NCBI GenBank assembly: GCA_009842645.1
Contig: VYFB01000020.1
Location: forward strand, 1 to 58,083
Source: Nitrospira sp. SB0677_bin_15
Lineage (GTDB): Bacteria; Nitrospirota; Nitrospiria; Nitrospirales; UBA8639
Reading direction: 5' to 3'
DNA: 58,083 nt
Positions 6,583 to 15,700 of this stretch are shown here, piece by piece. The position numbers were made by a program, and so were the translations under genes. Below the pieces are notes generated by a model. The model was not told the origin of the DNA. It did not search any database and was given only the letters and a program-made list of their open reading frames with translations. Each line of letters starts with the position of its first letter. The first letter of the stretch is position 1.

Positions 6583-9249
6583 ATGGGAGGTGCAAGAAGA
6601 CGGGTCGTGCAACTCAAACAATATCAGACTGACACGCTCAACACGTTGCGGCGCTTTTTTGAGCATGCTCGTCTTGCCGGGGCGAAGGCTGCTTATGAGG
6701 CGATTACTGCTGAGCCGGAGCAGGCTGGGCGGATTGGACGTTATGCCGGGACGTATGTGCCACTGGGCGAACTGCCGGACGTCCCTTACGTCTGCCTGCG
6801 GCTGCCGACGGGCGGGGGCAAAACCGTTCTTGCCGCGCACTCCATCGCGATTGCCCGCGATGCCTGGGTGGAAAAGGACTATCCCCTGGTCATCTGGCTG
6901 GTACCGACCGACAGGATTCGCCAGCAGACAACCGAAGCGTTGAAGCATCCCCGTCATGCGTACCGGCAGACGTTGAACGATGCGTTCGACGGCCGGGTAC
7001 GAGTGTTCGATATCGCCGACTTTACGCACATCCGGCCGCACGACCTGCGCGACCACTGCTGCATCGTGGTTGGCACCATCCAGACTTTGCGCGTCACCAA
7101 TACCAGCGGCCGTAAGGTCTATGCCCACAACGAAAACCTGGAGCCGCATTTCTCCGGCGTTAAAGATACGACGCAGGGCCTGGAACAATCGGCAAACAGC
7201 GGGATCAAGTTTTCCTTTGCCAACCTGCTGCACCTCCACCGGCCGTTAATGATCGTGGACGAGGCCCATAACGCCGTCACCGGACTGACGCGGGACATGC
7301 AGGCACGTCTCAACCCCGGCGCCATCATCGAGTTCACGGCCACCCCGAAGTCACAGTCGAACATCCTGCACAGTGTCTCGGCTCAGGAATTGAAGCAGGC
7401 CGAGATGATCAAACTGCCGATCATGCTGACCGAACACACCTTGTGGCAAAACGCGGTCAACGGAGCAATTGCGGCCCGTGCTTTGCTGGACAAGACGGCC
7501 AGGGATGACCCCGATTACATCCGGCCCATTGTCCTGTTTCAGGCCCAACCAAAAAACGAGGAAGTGACGGTTGACGTTCTGAAGAAACACTTGATGGAAG
7601 TCGAGGACGTTCCTGAGTCCGCCATTGCCGTCGCCACCGGCGATATGCGGGAACTGGACGGCATCGACCTGTTTGACCCAGACTGCCCGATTGAATACGT
7701 CATTACCATCGAAGCATTGAAAGAAGGCTGGGACTGTTCCTTTGCATACGTCTTCTGCTCGGTCTCGCGTATCAGAAGCGCAGTGGACGTGGAACAGATC
7801 CTCGGCCGGGTGCTGCGGATGCCGTATGCCTCTCGGCGTAAGGCCGCGGAGTTGAACCGCGCGTATGCCTTCCTGTCCGAACCTGAAACCGGCATAGCTG
7901 CCCGCGCCCTGGTCGATAAGCTGGTAGCCATGGGCTTTGAGGAAGACGAGGCGCTCGACAACATTGAACCGGTCCGATCAGAACTTGACGACGACGGTCT
8001 GTTTTCGCCGGACGAGTTTCGGCAACCGACTTTCAGGCACATCCTGACGGCTACGCCGGAAGTCGCCGCTGCACTGGGAAAGATACAACTCGCAGGTCTG
8101 ACGGTGAGTTCGACTGAAGGAGGTGTGCTCGAAATTGCCGTCACCGGACGTACAAGCGACACGCTGGCTCAAGCGTACAAACAGCTTTCTCCGGCTGAAC
8201 GCGAGGCGCTTGCTGATGTCTTCGCGCAACACCAACTCGAGGCGAAGATGCGGTTATCCCCGGCCGAACGTGGCGAAACGTTCAACGTTCCGCGTCTTAT
8301 GACGGAAATCCAGGGTCAGTTGGAGTTTGCCGATACCGACGTCTTCATGGAGTTTCACGACTGGTCGCTGTTGAACCACCCGGCCAGATTGAACGAGCAT
8401 GAATTTGCCATCCGTGAAACCGCCCTTGGCTTTGAGATCGACTTGGACGGGAATCGACTCACCTACCGGTTCGCCGGTGAACAGGAACAATTGAGCTTAA
8501 ACGTAGACGTGGATGGTTGGTCGCAAGAGGCGCTGGTCCTGTGGCTCGACAAGCAGGTGCGTCAACCCGACGTGGGTCAGGCCGAACTGATTAAGTGGCT
8601 GTCCGGTCTCGCCGCCCACCTGATCAACGCTCGCGGCCTTCACGTCTCCGCGCTCATGCGCTGCAAGTTCATCCTTGCTCGAAAGATACGCGACAAGATC
8701 GACGCGATTCGCCGGCAGGAACGCAACAGTGTGTATCAAGCCCGCCTCTTTGCACCAGGTGCCAAGCCCGAGGTCTCGTTCGAGACCGCGTTTATCTTCC
8801 GGGACGGCATGTATCAAGGAGAACATTGCTACCGTGGGCATTGGCAGCCCAACAAACATTTTCTTGGCTCCCATGCCGTGCCGGCTTTTGACGGCGCAGA
8901 CGATGGGGAGGAATTCCAGTGCGCCCAAACCCTCGACAACCTGCCCCAAGTGAGATTTTGGATACGCAACGTGGCGCGGCATCGGTCATCTTTCTGGCTG
9001 CCAACGGCGACGGATAAATTTTATCCCGACTTCGTGGCACAACTGGAAAACGACCGCCTGCTTGTCGTCGAATACAAAGGCGCGCATATTGCTGACAGTT
9101 CTGACACTGGGGAAAAGCGGGCAATCGGCGAATTGTGGCAACGCACAAGTAACGGCAAGGGGGTCTTCGTCATTGTCGAGCGAAGCGTCCACGGACGCGA
9201 CATGCGCCAACAGCTGCTGGACTGCATCGGGAGCAGGGGGAAAAATTGA
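6583..9249 (+). CDS. Type III restriction enzyme, helicase/nuclease subunit (Res)
   Basis: 888 residues. It begins with a superfamily 2 helicase core: Walker A LPTGGGKT (74-81), DEAH box (226-229), motif III TATP (252-255) and motif VI QILGRVLRMP (from 405). The C-terminus carries a PD-(D/E)xK nuclease: YPDF with D816, then E830-Y-K832, and a downstream GELWQ. This is the standard layout of Res, which moves along DNA using ATP and cleaves when two head-to-head sites are unmodified. All catalytic residues I can check are present. ATG 6583 directly follows a hairpin repeat; GTG 6607 (VQLKQYQTD) is a possible alternative start. It is cotranscribed with mod. Confidence 0.94.
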   Translation: MGGARRRVVQLKQYQTDTLNTLRRFFEHARLAGAKAAYEAITAEPEQAGRIGRYAGTYVPLGELPDVPYVCLRLPTGGGKTVLAAHSIAIARDAWVEKDYPLVIWLVPTDRIRQQTTEALKHPRHAYRQTLNDAFDGRVRVFDIADFTHIRPHDLRDHCCIVVGTIQTLRVTNTSGRKVYAHNENLEPHFSGVKDTTQGLEQSANSGIKFSFANLLHLHRPLMIVDEAHNAVTGLTRDMQARLNPGAIIEFTATPKSQSNILHSVSAQELKQAEMIKLPIMLTEHTLWQNAVNGAIAARALLDKTARDDPDYIRPIVLFQAQPKNEEVTVDVLKKHLMEVEDVPESAIAVATGDMRELDGIDLFDPDCPIEYVITIEALKEGWDCSFAYVFCSVSRIRSAVDVEQILGRVLRMPYASRRKAAELNRAYAFLSEPETGIAARALVDKLVAMGFEEDEALDNIEPVRSELDDDGLFSPDEFRQPTFRHILTATPEVAAALGKIQLAGLTVSSTEGGVLEIAVTGRTSDTLAQAYKQLSPAEREALADVFAQHQLEAKMRLSPAERGETFNVPRLMTEIQGQLEFADTDVFMEFHDWSLLNHPARLNEHEFAIRETALGFEIDLDGNRLTYRFAGEQEQLSLNVDVDGWSQEALVLWLDKQVRQPDVGQAELIKWLSGLAAHLINARGLHVSALMRCKFILARKIRDKIDAIRRQERNSVYQARLFAPGAKPEVSFETAFIFRDGMYQGEHCYRGHWQPNKHFLGSHAVPAFDGADDGEEFQCAQTLDNLPQVRFWIRNVARHRSSFWLPTATDKFYPDFVAQLENDRLLVVEYKGAHIADSSDTGEKRAIGELWQRTSNGKGVFVIVERSVHGRDMRQQLLDCIGSRGKN

Positions 9250-9391
9250 AGGGAATAGGATAGATGGCGAAACAATCCTGTCAGAGGCACTGACGCCACA
9301 AACAGCCCGCTTCCAACTCAGGTCTTACCTCCCCCCATTAGGGCACTTCTGTAACTTGTCATTTTTTTCTCTGTTAACATATACTCTCAGT

Positions 9392-9766
9392 ATGGCTCCC
9401 CCAACAGACAAAAGAATGATTCACAGTACATTGACACCCTCCTTTACGTTCGATAAAGAACTAAATGAGCAATCAAATGCTGACGGGGTTTTTGTCTACG
9501 GCGATAAAATTTCTCCGAATGAACCCATTCACTTTAGAAGAAATTTTGCCATTCCCGAAGATTTTCAACATAAAACTTTCCTTGACTATTGGTCAGATAT
9601 TTATTCCCATCCGGACCAGATAGAGAGCCTTCCATTAAAAAGAAATTTCTTTCTGTCTTATTTATGGAACATTTACCGTGTGAATGCCCTTTTTAAAAAA
9701 GCATTTGAAAACCTTCCTCGAGTTGATGAATCCAAAAATGACGACCCGCAAAGAAGAACTGCCTGA
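9392..9766 (+). CDS. Unrecognised small protein, member 2 of a twin family
   Basis: 124 residues from ATG 9392 (MAPPTDKRMIHS). It is homologous over nearly its full length to the protein encoded on the minus strand at 3240-3584. The shared blocks are FDxE, GDxIS, RNFAxPED, TFxDxxxDxY, PDQxxxLPLKR, WNIxxVN and FKKA. No signal peptide or membrane segment. It overlaps the following DUF2335 gene by 41 bases, so the two are probably cotranscribed, which the other copy is not. Base composition is AT-richer than the preceding res gene. Function is unknown. The position beside an RM system suggests an accessory or defence link, but that is inference. Confidence 0.6.
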   Translation: MAPPTDKRMIHSTLTPSFTFDKELNEQSNADGVFVYGDKISPNEPIHFRRNFAIPEDFQHKTFLDYWSDIYSHPDQIESLPLKRNFFLSYLWNIYRVNALFKKAFENLPRVDESKNDDPQRRTA

Positions 9767-10151
9767 ATCCCAGCCCGAACCTGAACATATTCAGAGACTC
9801 CTACAATCGCCACCTGGAGAGCCAGGGGCACTCATAGAGTTTCGTATAGGACCACTTCCACCACCTAACGAACTGCAGCAGTATGAAAAAATCTTGCCAG
9901 GTTTCACCGACAGGAGCATGAAGATCATAGAAGATGAGCAAAGGGCCCAAACCAATGTACAGAATCAAATGCTCAGCAATGAAAGACTTAGGATAAATTG
10001 GTCTGGTGTCACTACCATTTTGGCAATTATTTCAGGTGTGGTTCTTGCCTGGCTAGGCTATCCTTTGCCGGGGGTAGTATTTGGTCTAGGTGGAACCCTC
10101 TTCGGTACCATTCGATTCATAATTAGACGTTTTTTCAATGGACAGGGATAG
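9726..10151 (+). CDS. DUF2335 family membrane protein
   Basis: 141 residues if started at ATG 9726 (MNPKMTTRKEELPE). The core GPLPPPNELQQYEKILPGFT followed by DRSMKIIEDEQRAQ is characteristic of DUF2335 proteins: a PPP segment, a helix ending in a PG turn, then a long polar helix. The C-terminus has two hydrophobic segments (VTTILAIISGVVLAWLG and PGVVFGLGGTLFGTIRF), so the protein should be a small inner-membrane hairpin with a cytoplasmic N-terminal domain. The family's function is not established; members are frequent in accessory regions. The gene overlaps the upstream twin-family gene and lies 37 bases before the Cas2-like gene, so the three may form one transcript. Confidence 0.7.
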   Translation: MNPKMTTRKEELPESQPEPEHIQRLLQSPPGEPGALIEFRIGPLPPPNELQQYEKILPGFTDRSMKIIEDEQRAQTNVQNQMLSNERLRINWSGVTTILAIISGVVLAWLGYPLPGVVFGLGGTLFGTIRFIIRRFFNGQG

Positions 10152-10188
10152 AATTTATTTCACAGCTTAAGTTAAGCAAGATAAGACA

Positions 10189-10446
10189 ATGAAGTATATG
10201 ATTTGCTACGACTTACAGAGGCCTATTCAAGACTATCCAACTCTCTATAGGGTGCTGATAGAGAACTTTAATGCCAAACGCGTTCTTGAATCTCAATGGG
10301 TCTTTCGCCGAATTAACACAAATGCTGCTGGCTTACGAGATTATTTCAAAAATTTTTTAGACAGCAATGACCGCCTCTTGATTGTTTCCCTCGACAATTT
10401 TGAATGGGCTGGATGGAATCTTGTTTCTAAGATTAGTGAATTGTAA
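10189..10446 (+). CDS. Cas2-like / VapD-fold small protein
   Basis: 85 residues beginning MKYMICYDLQRPIQDY. The first strand with YDL, the SQWVF strand in the middle, and NDRLLIVSLDNFEWAGWNL near the end follow the Cas2/VapD ferredoxin-like layout, in which the first-strand Asp helps bind metal in nuclease members. No cas1, no other cas gene and no CRISPR array is visible anywhere in the window, so this is a stand-alone Cas2-like protein. Such proteins may act as toxin-type endoribonucleases or be inactive. It is the last gene of a probable three-gene unit with the twin-family and DUF2335 genes. Confidence 0.6.
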   Translation: MKYMICYDLQRPIQDYPTLYRVLIENFNAKRVLESQWVFRRINTNAAGLRDYFKNFLDSNDRLLIVSLDNFEWAGWNLVSKISEL

Positions 10447-10671
10447 ATTGCTCGTTAAAAGTTCGAGTGATTCACCTTTTTCTTTTGATTCTTGTTCCAG
10501 GTGAAGCCAGCCTTGCCGCCAAAACATTTTCATGTTGCCCTCCTTGTGCTCGCAATTTAGTCCTGTCTTTGTTTCACTTTTATTGCTACCCCATAAATTG
10601 CCTAGGACTGGCTATAAACCTCTTTTTTTATGCCAAGGAAACAGCGCGGCGAATCAAACGAAAGGGCTTAG

Positions 10672-12612
10672 ATGACCAAAAAATACGACGCGAGTGAGAT
10701 TTTGGTTTTGGAGGGGATTGATCCGGTTCGCCGGCGGCCGGCGATGTATATTGGGGGGACGGACAAAACCGGGCTGCATCATCTCGTGTGGGAAATTCTG
10801 GATAATGCCATCGACGAGGTTATGAACGGATATGCCACGACGATCACGGTCGAACTCGACAAGAACGGCGGCGGCATCCGCGTTACTGACAATGGACGCG
10901 GCATTCCGGTGGACCGGCACAAGCAGCATAAAAAGTCGGCGCTTGAAATTATCATGACGACGCTCCACGCCGGGGGGAAATTCGAAACCGGCAGCTACAT
11001 TCACTCGGGCGGGTTGCACGGAGTTGGCGCCTCGGTGGTCAATGCCTTGTCCGATCACCTGGAAGTCACGGTCAAACGGCACGGGTACGAGTGGCAACAA
11101 CAATACCGGGCCGGCAAACCCCTGGAACCGGTCACCAAGGGGAACGCCGTGCGAGGCACGGGCACGTCGGTGTATTTTCGTCCGGACCCGGCGATTTTCG
11201 GGAAACAGACGACCTTCGACTCCACCCTGCTGCGCCATACCCTCGAGGCCAAATCCTACCTGCACAAGGGACTCAAGATCACCTTCAAGGACGGCCCTTC
11301 GCAGCACACACACGACTTTGTCCACGAACAGGGCATTGAAGAATATCTCACTAAACTCGTCAAAGATCGCAACCACAAACCCACTGCGGATTTCGTGTTC
11401 TATCTGGAACGCCGGTTGGACGACAACGGCAAACCCACCACGGCTGACGACGGCTTCGCCATGGAAGTCGCCCTGCAATGGACGGATGAACCAGCGGAAT
11501 TCGTCCGGAGTTACGTCAACGGCGTAGCCACACCGAACGGCGGTGCCCATGAGTCGGGGCTGCGTAGCGGCATCGTGAAAGCCGTGCGTCAGTACATGGA
11601 GACGCACAACCTCGCACCGAAAGGGCTCAGTATCCAGGCAGAGGACATCCGCGAAGGCATGGCCTGCGTCCTGAGCGTGCTCATCCTGAACCCGCAATTT
11701 CAGGGGCAAACCAAGGAACGGCTCAATAATCCCGAGGTTCAGGGACTCGTGGACAACGCGCTGCGCCCGTCCCTGGAAAACTTTCTGCACGAAAATCAAT
11801 CCATTGCCGAAACCCTGGTCGGCCGCATGATTCTGGCGGCGCGCGCGCGGGAAGCCTCCCGTGAGGCGTCGAAGGCCGTCATCCGAAAATCCGCGGTGAG
11901 TCATCGCCTGAACCTGCCGGGCAAGCTGGCCGACTGCCAAAGCACGGACCCCGAACACAGCGAGCTGTTCGTGGTGGAAGGTGACTCCGCCGGCGGTACC
12001 GCGAAGCAGGGCCGCGACTTGAAAACCCAGGCGGTCTTCCCGATCCGGGGCAAAGTGCTGAACACCGAGGACCTCACCTTGGGCAAAGTGGTCGAAAACA
12101 AGGAGTTGGCGGATTTGGTCAAAGTCCTGGGCTGCGGAATCGGGCGGGACTTTGATCTCAAGAAATTGCGCTACCACAAAATCATTCTACTCATGGACGC
12201 AGACGTGGACGGCTACCACATCAGCACCCTGCTGCTCACCTTCTTTTTCCGGCACGTCCCGGACTTGATCAAACACGGATACGTGTACATTGCCCAACCG
12301 CCGTTGTACCGCATCGACGTGGGCAAGGCCGTGCATTGGGCCGGAACGGATGAAGAGAAAGACCGCATCCTGACCGAAACCGGGAGCCGGGCCACGCCAA
12401 TCATCAGCCGGTTCAAAGGTCTCGGCGAAATGTTTCCCCAGCAACTCAAGGAGACGACACTCGACCCTGCCACGCGCCGGCTCCTCAAAGTCGAACTGCA
12501 CAATGAACTCGACACCGACCGCACCTTCACCGAACTCATGGGCAAACGCACCGAAGCCCGGTATGAGTTTCTGATGGCCAACGCCGCCCTCGCCGATAAT
12601 CTGGACGTGTAA
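10672..12612 (+). CDS. parE: DNA topoisomerase IV subunit B (ParE)
   Basis: 646 residues. This is the ATPase/TOPRIM subunit of a type IIA topoisomerase that relaxes and decatenates DNA. The GHKL ATPase motifs are complete: EILDNAIDE, DNGRGIP, GGLHGVGASVVNAL, and the transducer lysine in QTKERLNN. The TOPRIM residues are EGDSAGG and the metal pair in LMDADVDG. The C-terminal RFKGLGEM segment is present. The short length, without the long insertion seen in many GyrB proteins, favours ParE. No parC follows; the next gene is a polyketide synthase. It could be the housekeeping subunit, or an extra copy giving self-protection, but nothing in the sequence shows the latter. A ribosome-binding site (AAAGGG) precedes ATG 10672. 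Confidence 0.9.
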   Translation: MTKKYDASEILVLEGIDPVRRRPAMYIGGTDKTGLHHLVWEILDNAIDEVMNGYATTITVELDKNGGGIRVTDNGRGIPVDRHKQHKKSALEIIMTTLHAGGKFETGSYIHSGGLHGVGASVVNALSDHLEVTVKRHGYEWQQQYRAGKPLEPVTKGNAVRGTGTSVYFRPDPAIFGKQTTFDSTLLRHTLEAKSYLHKGLKITFKDGPSQHTHDFVHEQGIEEYLTKLVKDRNHKPTADFVFYLERRLDDNGKPTTADDGFAMEVALQWTDEPAEFVRSYVNGVATPNGGAHESGLRSGIVKAVRQYMETHNLAPKGLSIQAEDIREGMACVLSVLILNPQFQGQTKERLNNPEVQGLVDNALRPSLENFLHENQSIAETLVGRMILAARAREASREASKAVIRKSAVSHRLNLPGKLADCQSTDPEHSELFVVEGDSAGGTAKQGRDLKTQAVFPIRGKVLNTEDLTLGKVVENKELADLVKVLGCGIGRDFDLKKLRYHKIILLMDADVDGYHISTLLLTFFFRHVPDLIKHGYVYIAQPPLYRIDVGKAVHWAGTDEEKDRILTETGSRATPIISRFKGLGEMFPQQLKETTLDPATRRLLKVELHNELDTDRTFTELMGKRTEARYEFLMANAALADNLDV

Positions 12613-12758
12613 TCCCACGGGACGGTACAGGGGGCCGTCCCCTACGTTCATCATCCATGTTTGTGATTGACTGTCAGGGGAAGCCCCACGATAATGGCGG
12701 AACGGTCTATAAGAAAATGCATTGCACTGTTGCTCCTTAACTAAAAAAGCGCGTTTCG

Positions 12759-15700
12759 ATGAAGAAAAAATCTCCCGAACCCTCCGAAAAACCACGTAGC
12801 GAACCTGAAATTCAAAAACCGGCCAACTCCATCTCCAACCAGCCCATTGCAATCGTGGGGATGGCCTGCCGGTTTCCCGGCGCGCCGGACCTCTTGGCCT
12901 TCTGGCATCTGCTCGAAGCCGGAGTGAACGCGGTGTCGGAAGGCGTACCAGGTTCCGGTTCCGGACGCGTGGGGCAATTGTTCCCCGATGCGGTTGAGAG
13001 CAAAGCCTGCCGGTTCGGCGCGTACCTCGACGGGCTGGATTTGTTCGATGCCGCGTTTTTCCGCATTTCGCCCGTCGAGGCGCAACTGCTGGACCCGCAG
13101 CAGCGACTGATGCTGGAAACGAGTTGGCTCGCACTCGAAGACGCGGGAATGGATCCTGATCGGCTCAGGGGCAGCCGCACCGGGGTCTACGCGGGAATCA
13201 GCAACAACGAATACCGGCGGCTGATTTTGGCCTCCAACGACTCAGCCGACCCTGCCGCCAGCCTGTATACAATCACCGGCACGTCCTATAACACGGCCAT
13301 CGGCCGGGTGGCTTTCGCACTGGGTCTGGAGGGCGCAGCGATGGCTGTGGACACAGCCTGCTCATCCTCACTGGTGGCAATCCATCAGGCCGTAACGGGC
13401 TTGCAGCGGGGCGAGACGGATCTTGCGCTTGCCGGAGGGGTCCACACGATCCTGTCCGGCCGCCTCCTGGAACTCCGCGCGAACGCCGGGATGTTGTCGC
13501 CGGACGGACGGTGCGCGACGTTCGACGCCGCGGCGAACGGGTACGTGCGGGGCGAAGGCTGCGGCATCGTGGTCCTGAAGCGGTTGAGTGAGGCCGAAGC
13601 GGACGGCGACCGGATCTGGGGGGTGATCCGGAGCACGGCTTTGAATCAGGACGGGGCAAGCCCGGGCCTGACAGTCCCGAACGGGATGGCACAGGAGCGG
13701 TGCATCGAAGAGGCATTGCGTCGCGCTGGAGTTCTGCCTTCGCACGTGGACTACGTGGAAGCGCATGGGACCGGCACGATCGTGGGCGACCCGATCGAGC
13801 TGCAAGCGATGGGAACGGTGTACGCCAAGGGACGCGAAACGGAACGACCATTACTGATCGGTTCGGTGAAGACCAACTTCGGCCACCTGGAGTCGGCGGC
13901 TGGAGTCGCGGGTCTGATCAAGGTGATTCTGGCGATGCGCCGTGGTGTGATTCCAAAACATCTGCATTTCCAAAATCCGACTCCGCAAGTGGACTGGGAC
14001 CGGCTGCCCTTGCAAGTCACGTCAGTTCCGACAAACTGGCCACCCCATTCAGATCGTCCCTCGTTAGCTGGGGTGAGCGGATTCGGATGGTCGGGCACGA
14101 ACGCGCACGTGATCGTGGAAGAGTACCCCATTCGGAATGCCGCCGGAACCGCTGAACAATATTGGCCTGCCGGTGCCGCGCAACCCGTGGCTGCGGCGTT
14201 GCCGGAATCGATGGCAACCCTCCCAATGGTCAAGGAAGGACTCGCCGCGCGTACAACACGATTGCTGCCCTTGTCGGGGAAATCGGACGAGGCACTGCGG
14301 GACCTGGCGAAGCAATACCTGTCGTGGCTCGATGAACATGCGCTTTCATCATGGGACGCTGCTGATCCATTGCTTGCGGACATGACGTGGACCGCCGGCA
14401 TCGGGCGGAGTCATTTCAGTCATCGCGCGGGCGTGGTGTTCCACGACGCCGCATCGCTACGGGATCAACTGAAACAATTGGTGGAAGCGAACGAAGGACC
14501 GGGGCCACGGACGGCGACCAAGGTGGCGTTCGCTTACACCGGCCAGGCCAGCCAATGGATCGGGATGGGAGAGGCGCTCTATGCGAGCGAGCCGGTAGTG
14601 CGGGCGGTGCTGGAACGTTGCGACGCGGTGTTACGGGAAACGCGGGACGCCTCGTTGCTGGACGTGATGTTCGGGCGGGCCGGGGTCGCAGGGATAAGCT
14701 TGCACGACATGGCGTGGACGCAGCCGGCGATCTATGCGCTGGAATGCGCGCTCACGGCGCTGTGGGCGAGCGTGGGAATTCGACCGGACGTCGTGGTGGG
14801 GCACAGCCTGGGTGAACTGGCCGCGGCGCAGGCCGCGGGCGTGTTCAGTTTGGAGGATGGACTGCGGTTTGCCGCAACTCGAGGGGCGCTGATGGCGGCC
14901 CTGCCGGAAGCCGGTGCGATGGCCGCGGTATTTGCGCCGGCGTCGCAAGTGGCAGCGACCGTGCGTGAGCAAAACGCGAAGACCGGAGGCACGGGCGTGA
15001 GCATTGCTGCGGACAACGGGGCTCACCAGGTGATCAGCGGCACGGTCGAGGCGGTTGAGGCAATATCGGAACGCTTTCTCTCCGAAGACCTCCTGGTCAA
15101 CCGGCTGAACACGACACTGGGGGCCCACAGTGCCTTGGTTGAGCCTATGCTGGGCGATCTGGAAGCGGCTCTGGACGGTGTGGCAATCCACTCTCCCTCC
15201 TTGACCCTGGTCAGCAATCTGACGGGCCATGAGATCGAGCCCGGTGAGATGCTGGATGGGGACTACTGGAAACAACATGCCCGGCAGCCAGTGGCGTTCG
15301 CCTCCGGTGTCAGGACGTTGGCAGAACTCGGGGTCGATCTGGTGATGGAAATCGGGCCGCATTCCGTGCTCGGGCCGATGGTGTCCCTGAGTTGGCCGGA
15401 GTCGGAGCGGACACCATCACCAGTCGTGCTATGGAGCCTACGCCAACCATCCGGCAATGCCCCTGCAGACGGCTCCACGTTCGTGAAGGCAGTGGCCGGA
15501 GCGTATGCCGCGGGACTCCCGATCTGTTTTGCAGGACTGTTCGCAGGAGAGACACGTCGCCGGATCTCGTTGCCTGGCTATCCGTTCCAGCGCGAACATC
15601 ACTGGATCGAAGCTCCGAAGCGGCGTCGCCGGAGCGCGGGGCATCCGCTGCTGGGCATCCGTCATGAATCCGCTCGGGGCGAGATCACGTTTGAGACGGA

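Noticed and set aside
9062-9391. N-terminal extension of the twin-family protein into the res gene
   Set aside because: The extension is out of frame over res and low complexity; similarity with the paralogue begins only after ATG 9392.
10189-10446. CRISPR-Cas locus suggested by the Cas2-like protein
   Set aside because: No cas1 or other cas gene and no regularly spaced direct repeats are visible in the window; only the stand-alone Cas2-like gene is supportable.
10654-12177. 507-codon minus-strand open frame opposite parE
   Set aside because: It is long because of the parE codon bias; parE has all its motifs in order and the antisense product resembles nothing.
12187-13134. 315-codon open frame on the minus strand across the end of parE and start of the PKS
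   Set aside because: It overlaps two certain genes on the other strand, is Arg/Pro-rich as expected for a shadow of GC-rich coding DNA, and has no ribosome-binding site or family motif.
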